In this document: positions 1 through 5,027 of the stretch, piece by piece
Layout: every line of letters begins with the position of its first letter
How positions within the stretch are numbered: the first letter of the stretch is position 1
DNA from: an uncultured euryarchaeote
Lineage (GTDB): Archaea; Thermoplasmatota; Poseidoniia; Poseidoniales; Poseidoniaceae
Assembly: GCA_937892665.1 (NCBI GenBank)
Contig: CALBJF010000075.1
Location: 1 to 5,027, forward strand
Length of the DNA: 5,027 bases
Reading direction: 5' to 3'
Position numbers and translations under genes: made by a program
Notes under the pieces: model-generated
Databases searched by the model: none
Told to the model about the DNA's origin: nothing
Seen by the model: only the letters and a program-made list of their open reading frames with translations

Positions 1-129
1 GTCGATGGGAATCGGTTCATCTTGCTCAAGACCACTCAACACTTCTCGTAGCTTCTTTACAGAGGGTTCATTTTTGGAGATTTCATTCCAAAAGGGACTA
101 TCATCCCCTACTTCGGTATTGAAGTCCAT
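1..129 (-). CDS. N-terminal fragment of an unrecognised protein, cut by the window edge
   Basis: An open frame starts at the ATG at 129-127 on the minus strand and stays open for 43 codons to the window edge. It begins MDFNTEVGDDSPFWNEISKN and continues with a Lys/Arg-containing helical-looking stretch, then an acidic stretch ending in PIPID. The residues are hydrophilic and acidic, with no signal peptide or membrane segment in the visible part. The start is supported by a TATA-like box centred about 26-27 nt upstream of the ATG, which suggests a leaderless transcript, and by a stop codon in the same frame at 186-184. The gene lies 50 nt downstream of the TPR gene on the same strand but seems to have its own promoter. 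I do not recognise the family. The fragment is short, so a chance open frame remains possible. Confidence 0.5.
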   Translation of the reverse strand, partial: MDFNTEVGDDSPFWNEISKNEPSVKKLREVLSGLEQDEPIPID

Positions 130-150
130 GTAGACCGTTCCAATCGAGTT

Positions 151-166
151 GGTATAATGTTTCTGC
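151..166 (-). promoter_or_regulatory. Predicted archaeal TATA box and BRE for the gene at the left edge
   Basis: Read on the minus strand, this segment is GCAGAAACATTATACC. The AT-rich core ATTATA (158-153) is centred about 26-27 nt before the A of the ATG at 129, the expected distance from an archaeal TATA box to the transcription start. A purine-rich BRE-like stretch (GCAGAAAC) sits directly upstream of it. This implies transcription starting at or next to the ATG. It is a motif-and-spacing prediction only. Confidence 0.5.
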
Positions 167-179
167 CGACGACTTGTGT

Positions 180-1937
180 TCAGTCACAACATGTCTTTTC
201 GATGCTGTCTTGAGCACAGAAGCATGTCTTTGCAGGTTTAATGTCGGCTCGAGAACTACGTTCGTTAAACAATGCAGTAACCTCTGCAAGTTCTTCAGGT
301 GCATCTCCACGAGATTCGAGACAAAGTTTCAGACCGAGTAGGCCCCACATGTTATCTACCCACAAATCGATGTCAGCACGATAAACGGCTTCTGCTTCTT
401 CGACTTCTCCTTGTTCGAAGAGAAGTGCTCCAAGAATATGGCGCACGGGTTGCATTTGACCCCATGGTTCATTGTAAGCCAAGTTGAGTGAAAGGTCTAC
501 ACCACGTCGAAGGTGGTCGAAGGCTGCCGAGAAGTCAGATGCTTCTCCACGTTCCTTTGCTAGGAATTGTCGTCTGTATTCGATTTCACCAGACAAGACT
601 GCTTCGTTAACCAACAAGATACATGGTCCATCACTCGGATCTTGATACATCAGGTTGTTGTGCAGGACTCTTCCAGCAAGGGCTGGATTTTTCAGTGCTT
701 CATTGAAGAGAACTTGTTCAGCCTCAGCCTCTGGAACCATGCCCTTGGATGCGTAAGCAACTCCACGAGCGTAGTGTTGTGTTGCGATTGTGGAGGGGAA
801 CACATCCTTGTCTGAATACATTGGTTCAGCAATGATTTCATCCCACTTTCCAAATCGGATCATGACGTGCCAAGGCATTGTAACGTAGGATTCCAGGAAA
901 ATCGCACCCATTGGGATGATTCCAGCGAGCATAAATTGAACCCCAGAGTTTTCATCTCCAGCAGGAAGCGTGTCTACCGCCTTTCGTGCGTATTTGAGTG
1001 CAGTCTCATATTGACCTTCAAACATAGCACACCAGACAACGAAGTGATGATTGTGCATTCGATAGAACTTGTAAAATTGAGAGTCATTGCCGGTGAGCTC
1101 GACGTATCGATCGTCAGCTTCAACTGCAGCAATGTTGCATTCAATCGCTTCTTTCCATTGCCCTACCCACGCATCGATGTGAGAAGGCATGTGGACAAGA
1201 TGGCCCATGCCTGGCATGACAGTTCGAAGAACATCAGCAGCTGGCAGAGCACGCTCTGGGTATGGGGATAATTCGAGTGCATGACAGTATAGGTGGCAAA
1301 GCGCAACGTGTTGCTTTGCCCCTTCTACGTTCTCAAATGCGTCTTCCATTACCTTGACCAATAGCAATGTATTGTCGTCTGCAGGAGTGATTTCACCAGT
1401 TGCAGTATTCTTGTTCCATAGTTGCCAAGCTTTCAGATTCATGAGCGCTTCAACATATATTGCAGCAACATCCAAGTCTCCACTGTATTTTTGGTAAAGT
1501 GGCTCCATTGCTTTAGCGAATGCCACGTTTAGTTCTGGGTCGTTACCCATGTTGAGGACGGACGGATCTGCTGCATCACGTGCTTCTGCAGAATGTCGTT
1601 GTGCCAATGCATCGATGAGATCTTGTTCAAGTTCGGTGCAGCCTGCTTTGAGAGAAACCGCTTGTTGAATGGAATCATGTCCAGAGCCAAGACCAGGGCT
1701 CCAGTTGTAATTAGAAGAGACACAATATGCAATTCCCCACCATGCCATTGCACACGTAGGGTCAAGTTCGGTAACTTTACTGAAACACGCAATTGCTTGT
1801 TCATGATTGTAATTAAGCATATGTCCGAACGCTTCTACATACATCGCCCGTGCTTCTTCATTAGCGCAGGTAATCGTTGTGGCAAAGAAATAGTTCGATG
1901 GTTGTCCAAAGTCATAATCGGTTGGTGCAAGTGACAT
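180..1937 (-). CDS. Large tetratricopeptide-repeat protein with GHLVHMPSHI motif
   Basis: A 585-residue helical-repeat protein. The N-terminal TPR unit is clear: about residues 30-70 include HEQAIACFSKVTELDPTCAM followed by AWWGIAY. The central part carries the signature of a widespread but poorly characterised TPR family: a HxxxH-ALE-x-SP-x-PERAL stretch (about 215-230), then GHLVHMPSHI (245-254), then an HNHHF segment (295-299). Further helical pairs with TPR character occur near 305-320, 385-412 and 500-520. The fold normally scaffolds protein contacts, but no partner or reaction is known to me. No signal peptide or membrane segment is visible, so it is probably cytoplasmic. The protein is rich in His and Cys, and ends with C572, C574, C583 and C584. 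I chose the ATG at 1937 because a TATA-like box lies about 25 nt upstream. A 13-residue extension from a TTG at 1976 would run through that box. The gene is transcribed divergently from the 2040 gene. Confidence 0.88.
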   Translation of the reverse strand: MSLAPTDYDFGQPSNYFFATTITCANEEARAMYVEAFGHMLNYNHEQAIACFSKVTELDPTCAMAWWGIAYCVSSNYNWSPGLGSGHDSIQQAVSLKAGCTELEQDLIDALAQRHSAEARDAADPSVLNMGNDPELNVAFAKAMEPLYQKYSGDLDVAAIYVEALMNLKAWQLWNKNTATGEITPADDNTLLLVKVMEDAFENVEGAKQHVALCHLYCHALELSPYPERALPAADVLRTVMPGMGHLVHMPSHIDAWVGQWKEAIECNIAAVEADDRYVELTGNDSQFYKFYRMHNHHFVVWCAMFEGQYETALKYARKAVDTLPAGDENSGVQFMLAGIIPMGAIFLESYVTMPWHVMIRFGKWDEIIAEPMYSDKDVFPSTIATQHYARGVAYASKGMVPEAEAEQVLFNEALKNPALAGRVLHNNLMYQDPSDGPCILLVNEAVLSGEIEYRRQFLAKERGEASDFSAAFDHLRRGVDLSLNLAYNEPWGQMQPVRHILGALLFEQGEVEEAEAVYRADIDLWVDNMWGLLGLKLCLESRGDAPEELAEVTALFNERSSRADIKPAKTCFCAQDSIEKTCCD

Positions 1938-1957
1938 GTACAGCCCTGAAATTAAAC

Positions 1958-1971
1958 TAATATAAATCCCC
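1958..1971 (-). promoter_or_regulatory. Predicted TATA box and BRE of the TPR gene
   Basis: On the minus strand the sequence CGGGGGATTTATATTAG includes TTTATATTA (1966-1958), a good archaeal TATA-box match. Its centre is about 25 nt upstream of the ATG at 1937, with a purine-rich GGGGGA BRE-like segment before it. Transcription would begin at or within a base or two of the start codon, giving a leaderless mRNA. No good Shine-Dalgarno sequence precedes this ATG, which agrees with that reading. Confidence 0.65.
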
Positions 1972-2000
1972 CGCAAGTATTTGATGAAATAATCAGGGCA

Positions 2001-2017
2001 GGCGAATTCTTTAACAT
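2001..2017 (+). promoter_or_regulatory. Predicted TATA box and BRE of the 2040 gene
   Basis: The segment GGCGAATTCTTTAACAT holds a TATA-like core TTTAACAT (2010-2017), centred about 26-27 nt upstream of the ATG at 2040, with a purine-rich GGCGAA BRE-like segment (2001-2006). The core is less canonical than the one serving the divergent TPR gene. It probably drives the plus-strand genes that follow. Confidence 0.45.
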
Positions 2018-2030
2018 AGAACTGTACTGT

Positions 2031-2037
2031 AGGAGGG
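2031..2037 (+). promoter_or_regulatory. Shine-Dalgarno-like AGGAGGG unusually close to the start codon
   Basis: AGGAGGG is a strong match to the 16S rRNA anti-Shine-Dalgarno sequence, but only two bases separate it from the ATG at 2040 (three from the GGAGG core). That is shorter than the usual 5-9 nt. No other Met codon lies close downstream in this frame. Either the ribosome tolerates the short spacing, or the motif is incidental and the mRNA is leaderless, as the upstream TATA-like box suggests. Confidence 0.4.
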
Positions 2038-2039
2038 TT

Positions 2040-2597
2040 ATGAACCTCGATACTGCAGCAGCGTGGGCAGAAGTTTTCGGCCTTGTAACAATTCTTGGTG
2101 CTGCAATTTATTCATGGTACCAAATCAAAGAATTACGCCGTTCACGAGATAGCACGACAGCGATGAGCCTAGCAGCTAACTTCCAGAGTGAAGACTTCGT
2201 TATCGGCCTCACTGCGATTATGAACATGAATTTTGATACGAGCAAGTTTGATCCTGGGGATCCAGAAGCCAATTTCAAAGCTTTCCGCGCCCATTTCGGA
2301 GAAGATTGGCCAAAAGTGATGACGGTTTTGACAACTTGGGAGAGTATTGGTGTTCTTATCCACCGCGGGGATATGGATTTTCATGCGTTTTACGATCTCT
2401 TTTCCGGAGTCATCATCCAGACTTATGAGACCTTTTCCTTTTACTTTGAACCCATTCGGGAAGAAACGGGCAATAAGAACATGGAGTGGTTTATTTGGCT
2501 CGCGGATCGTATCATTGAGTACGAGGATGAGGGCTCAGGAACCGCTCCCGCCCATATCGCATTCAACGGTTGGAAGCCTCCGAAGCGCCTTCTTTGA
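2040..2597 (+). CDS. Small single-pass membrane protein of unknown function (DUF4760-like)
   Basis: A 185-residue protein. Residues about 8-27 form one hydrophobic helix (from AWAEVFGLVTILGAAIYSWY), immediately followed by the basic stretch KELRRSR (30-36). By the positive-inside rule this places the larger C-terminal part in the cytoplasm. The soluble part is alpha-helical in character, with ESIGVLIHRGDMDF (101-114) followed by aromatic-rich helices to about residue 160. This layout, an N-terminal anchor then a helical domain with an E-x-x-GVL-x-x-x-G pattern, resembles the bacterial and archaeal hypothetical proteins grouped as DUF4760. I recall that likeness rather than having searched for it. 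No catalytic motif is visible. It lies 65 nt upstream of the isoprenoid reductase on the same strand and may be cotranscribed with it, but function cannot be inferred from that alone. Confidence 0.8.
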   Translation: MNLDTAAAWAEVFGLVTILGAAIYSWYQIKELRRSRDSTTAMSLAANFQSEDFVIGLTAIMNMNFDTSKFDPGDPEANFKAFRAHFGEDWPKVMTVLTTWESIGVLIHRGDMDFHAFYDLFSGVIIQTYETFSFYFEPIREETGNKNMEWFIWLADRIIEYEDEGSGTAPAHIAFNGWKPPKRLL

Positions 2598-2662
2598 AGT
2601 ACTTGTGAAATCTCTCCTGTCCAGACCGTTGGATTCATGTGCCAGCATGGCTTCTGAGGCAC

Positions 2663-3901
2663 ATGGCAGAGGAACCACGGCGTTGCGATTTGCTGGTCAT
2701 TGGGGCAGGTCCTGGTGGAGGTTCTGCAGCACTTCACGCATCTCGACTAGGATTGTCAACACTCATTGTAGAGGCAGATCCTGAGGTGGGCACTCCAGTC
2801 CATTGCGGAGAATGTTTGTCCGACCTGGCTGTCAAAAACCTCGAACTCGAAATCCCTGATCATGTAAAAGCCCTCGATGTGAAAGGTATTCGCATTATCT
2901 TCCCAGGCGGCGAAAGTAAACTCCTGACGGAGCCTGGCTATGTACTTGAGAAACACCTGTTTGAACAATGGTTGGTAGAAGAAGCCGTTAATTTGGGCGC
3001 AGAACTTCACCTCAGCCATCGAGTAACAAAGATGGAGCGAATTTTTAATAGCGAAAATCAATTTTCTAATTGGAGAATTGAAGGTAAAGGAAATGAATTT
3101 CCAATTGAATGTTCTGCTGTAATTGATGCCTCTGGCGTCTCTGGCGCCGCATCAAAATTACTCGATATGGGAACGGAAGTCGAGGTCATTGCGGGCTTTC
3201 AATACGAACTCAATGATGTTCCTAATGACGGATACCTTGATTTTTACCTGTGGCCGAAATACTCCCCGCACGGGTATGTTTGGATGATTCCAAAGGAAGG
3301 GGAACGAGCAAATGTTGGACTTGTTACAACCGATAAGAAGGGAGCTATACGTTATCTCAACTCATTCATTGAAGACACATATCTGAAAGGGAAACCAACT
3401 GTGAACCCGCCTTGGAGAAAAGACGGTATGAAGATCAAACCCTTTGGAGGCACGATACCAATCTCAGGGCCAAGAAGCACAACTACAGGCGATGGCCTCA
3501 TCTTGGTTGGAGATGCTGCCGGTTTTACTTCTCCGTTATTCGAAGGGGGGTCTCATCTCGCACTTTGGTCAGGGAGAGAAGCAGCCCACGTGATTGCCAA
3601 AGCTATGGCAAAAGGTGATTTGTCTCAAGCGAATTTGAAACCATACGAATCTGCTTGGAAATCGACATTTCCTCCGTATCATAAGATTCTTCGAGGCAAA
3701 GAAGCCCTCTACAATCTTTCTGATTCAGAGATGGAGGCGATGGCGAAGTGTCTCCCAGAAGAACTTGGAAACATGGGGCCGTTGCAGAAACTCGGAATCG
3801 GTTTTAAGATTCTCTTCCGGAAACCCACACTTCTCTTCAAGAGAATTATCTCCGTTTTACTCTCGTTTGGATACAGCCGTGCAAAACACTTCGGCTGGTG
3901 A
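2663..3901 (+). CDS. Geranylgeranyl reductase family FAD-dependent oxidoreductase
   Basis: A 412-residue flavoprotein, close to the usual length of archaeal geranylgeranyl reductases. These enzymes use FAD to reduce isoprenoid double bonds, typically in the digeranylgeranyl chains of archaeal ether lipids and sometimes in quinone side chains, at the membrane surface. Visible motifs, in order: the Rossmann GxGxxG (G14, G16, G19) with the acidic ribose-binding E37; PVHCGECL (45-52), which holds the Cys typical of the family; VIDASG (153-158); GYVWMIPK (204-211) followed by NVG (217-219), the family's Y-x-W-x-x-PK signature; and GDAAG (283-287) followed by PLFEGG (291-296), which contacts the FAD. 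A basic, hydrophobic C-terminal region (about 375-412) could rest on the membrane. I prefer the ATG at 2663, which puts the FAD motif at the usual distance from the N-terminus. An in-frame GTG at 2639 would add eight residues. Substrate (lipid or quinone) cannot be decided from sequence alone. Confidence 0.9.
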   Translation: MAEEPRRCDLLVIGAGPGGGSAALHASRLGLSTLIVEADPEVGTPVHCGECLSDLAVKNLELEIPDHVKALDVKGIRIIFPGGESKLLTEPGYVLEKHLFEQWLVEEAVNLGAELHLSHRVTKMERIFNSENQFSNWRIEGKGNEFPIECSAVIDASGVSGAASKLLDMGTEVEVIAGFQYELNDVPNDGYLDFYLWPKYSPHGYVWMIPKEGERANVGLVTTDKKGAIRYLNSFIEDTYLKGKPTVNPPWRKDGMKIKPFGGTIPISGPRSTTTGDGLILVGDAAGFTSPLFEGGSHLALWSGREAAHVIAKAMAKGDLSQANLKPYESAWKSTFPPYHKILRGKEALYNLSDSEMEAMAKCLPEELGNMGPLQKLGIGFKILFRKPTLLFKRIISVLLSFGYSRAKHFGW

Positions 3902-3946
3902 TGGTTCTACACAAAGGGATAACAACAACGCGACCGTGGAACAAAC

Positions 3947-5027
3947 ATGTGGGGATGGACTCTCGGACTCGCTGTCATCGCTTGCATTGTGATGATGGTT
4001 TGGCCAAAGTGGCGTGTTGAACACCCACTTGCATCCGTTGGCCTCCACTTAGCAGTTGCAGCCCCTTTCGTTGCGCTCGCATCCCGATTCATTGTCAATG
4101 ATACGGACATCCTCCACGTTGCACTGAATGGTGGAGAAGATCTTCCCCTCAAGTATCGTTTTGCAGCAACATGGGCTGCTCGAGAAGGTCCGTTGTTGAT
4201 GTGGGCTGCGTGGATGGGTCTTGTCAGTTGGTGGTTTGCTCGCCCTCTCGCATCTGAACAGGAGAAGACCCACAAACTTCGTCTCCGTTTGATGTATGGA
4301 TTCACCCTGCTACTCATTCTCATCTCAATGACGCTAAATCCGTTTGCTGATAATCCATTAAATCTAAGAGGCAGTGGATTGAATGAACTTCTTCAAACTG
4401 ATTTGATGGTTATCCATCCGCCTCTTGTGTTCCTGGCCTATTCACTTTGTATTGCCTTAGCAGCAACATCCGTCTCTATCCTTCAGTACGGTGATGACGA
4501 AGACATCGACAAGAGGATGCTGCATCAAACACGACCTGGTATCTTGATTGCAACACTGGGAATTGGCCTAGGAGGCCTTTGGGCGTACATGGTTCTTGAT
4601 TGGGGGGGCTATTGGGCCTGGGATCCAGTCGAAACAGGTTCCTTCCTACCTTGGCTTGCTCTGGTTCTCATGGGACATTTGCGAACCCGGCCTGGTAAGA
4701 CCTCGACATTGATGTGGACTGGACTTGGCCTTGCAGCAGGTGCACTTGCTTTATTCGCAACTCTTGTCACTCGGGCAGGTGGCGTCTGGGCTGCTTCGGT
4801 CCATACATTCGTTGTGGCAGATGAGGGGACGCCTCCGACTGATGTTTTCAGTCGAATGTTGCTTCTGAAGGATAAAGCAGAAGGTGTTGAAATCGTCTCG
4901 TACGTCCTTGTTATTCTTCTCTTGTGTGGGGTATTTATTCGAGCAACACAAGGGCAAACAAAGCGACCAATATCCTATCTATTTTTCATACCAATCGCTG
5001 GAGCAGCGATTGCTGTTCTGTTCGATT
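3947..5027 (+). CDS. ccmF: CcmF-type cytochrome c haem lyase, N-terminal 360 residues (continues past the window)
   Basis: The frame is open from the ATG at 3947 to the window edge, giving 360 residues; bacterial CcmF proteins are about 650, so nearly half is probably missing. CcmF attaches haem to apocytochromes c on the outer face of the membrane in the System I (Ccm) pathway. The sequence is strongly hydrophobic, with about ten membrane segments in the visible part. Family landmarks in order: KYRFAATWAAREGPLLMW (69-86), like the CcmF SATWG-x-x-EGSLLLW stretch; NPF (131-133); GLNELLQTDLMVIHPPLVF (144-162) with H157; the WWD domain WGGYWAWDPVE (219-229); H244; and the TRAG segment leading to SVHTF with H286. 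H157, H244 and H286 line up by position with E. coli CcmF H173, H261 and H303. An in-frame stop at 3920-3922 makes this ATG the first available. The start is 45 nt after the reductase gene. A GGA at 3938-3940 is a weak ribosome-binding match. Confidence 0.93.
   Translation, partial: MWGWTLGLAVIACIVMMVWPKWRVEHPLASVGLHLAVAAPFVALASRFIVNDTDILHVALNGGEDLPLKYRFAATWAAREGPLLMWAAWMGLVSWWFARPLASEQEKTHKLRLRLMYGFTLLLILISMTLNPFADNPLNLRGSGLNELLQTDLMVIHPPLVFLAYSLCIALAATSVSILQYGDDEDIDKRMLHQTRPGILIATLGIGLGGLWAYMVLDWGGYWAWDPVETGSFLPWLALVLMGHLRTRPGKTSTLMWTGLGLAAGALALFATLVTRAGGVWAASVHTFVVADEGTPPTDVFSRMLLLKDKAEGVEIVSYVLVILLLCGVFIRATQGQTKRPISYLFFIPIAGAAIAVLFD

Larger units (their letters stand above)
1938..2039. 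other. Divergent intergenic region between the TPR gene and the membrane-protein gene
   Basis: These 102 bases separate the two divergent start codons. The two TATA-like cores (1958-1966 minus, 2010-2017 plus) are about 43 nt apart, leaving room for a shared regulator between them. No obvious inverted repeat or operator-like palindrome stands out in the spacer apart from a single GAATTC (2004-2009). A short tandem ACTGT repeat (2021-2030) lies between the plus-strand TATA-like core and the ATG. Confidence 0.6.

Noticed and set aside
867..1271. Plus-strand open frames of 113-134 codons inside the TPR gene (867-1271 and 1593-1934).
   Set aside because: They lie entirely antisense to a well-supported gene, have no promoter or family resemblance, and their Cys/His/Ser-rich composition is typical of a shadow frame.
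1281..1298. A CHLYCH stretch (residues 214-219) in the TPR protein, resembling a CxxxCH haem c attachment site.
   Set aside because: The protein has no signal peptide, so it would not meet the haem lyase outside the membrane. The spacing is not the standard CxxCH, and the two His match the HxxxH-ALE pattern of this TPR family, which has no haem role I know of.
1935..1976. A longer TPR protein starting at a TTG at 1976, whose extra residues look hydrophobic and signal-like.
   Set aside because: The extension would translate through the TATA-like box at 1958-1966. The ATG at 1937 lies at the right distance from that box, and 13 residues are too few for a convincing signal peptide.
2347..2784. 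A 145-codon plus-strand frame bridging the membrane-protein gene and the reductase gene.
   Set aside because: It overlaps two genes with convincing protein features and has no motif of its own. It is Ser/Arg-rich, as expected of an off-frame reading.
3907..4323. A 138-codon minus-strand open frame opposite the start of ccmF.
   Set aside because: It overlaps the clearly coding ccmF N-terminus, is rich in Arg and Ser as antisense frames often are, and has no recognisable domain.
4602..4608. A run of seven G residues in ccmF that might hide a sequencing frameshift.
   Set aside because: The reading frame continues correctly on both sides through the WWD motif, so the run length is consistent with the protein.

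Overview
The window looks archaeal, most likely a planktonic marine euryarchaeon of the Marine Group II / Poseidoniales kind. Three lines of evidence support this. There is a geranylgeranyl-reductase-family flavoprotein of the type that saturates archaeal ether lipids. TATA-like boxes sit about 25-27 nt upstream of several ATG codons, which is the spacing expected for archaeal leaderless mRNAs. Base composition is moderate and the genes are packed with very short gaps. The domain-level call is inference with fair confidence; the lineage is a weaker guess.

Layout. At the left edge (1-129, minus) is the beginning of an unrecognised gene that runs out of the window. Upstream of it on the same strand is a large tetratricopeptide-repeat protein (180-1937, minus, 585 aa) of a family marked by a GHLVHMPSHI-type motif. 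A 102-nt divergent intergenic region (1938-2039) carries a promoter for each direction. On the plus strand follow a small single-pass membrane protein (2040-2597), an FAD-dependent geranylgeranyl-reductase-family oxidoreductase (2663-3901), and the first 360 residues of a CcmF-type haem lyase (3947 to beyond the right edge).

How the genes fit together. The three plus-strand genes are spaced 65 and 45 nt apart and may form one transcription unit, since neither of the downstream genes has a convincing TATA box. The biochemical theme of the right half is membrane and electron-transport biology: isoprenoid double-bond reduction and attachment of haem to c-type cytochromes. The small membrane protein and the TPR protein have no assignable function. 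No RNA genes, mobile elements, CRISPR arrays or clear terminators were found, and no gene-free stretch exceeds about 100 bases. I do not see a clearly new multi-gene system. The most unusual points are the evidence for leaderless promoters, the Cys/His-rich TPR protein with a CxC...CC tail, and the pairing of an isoprenoid reductase with a haem lyase.
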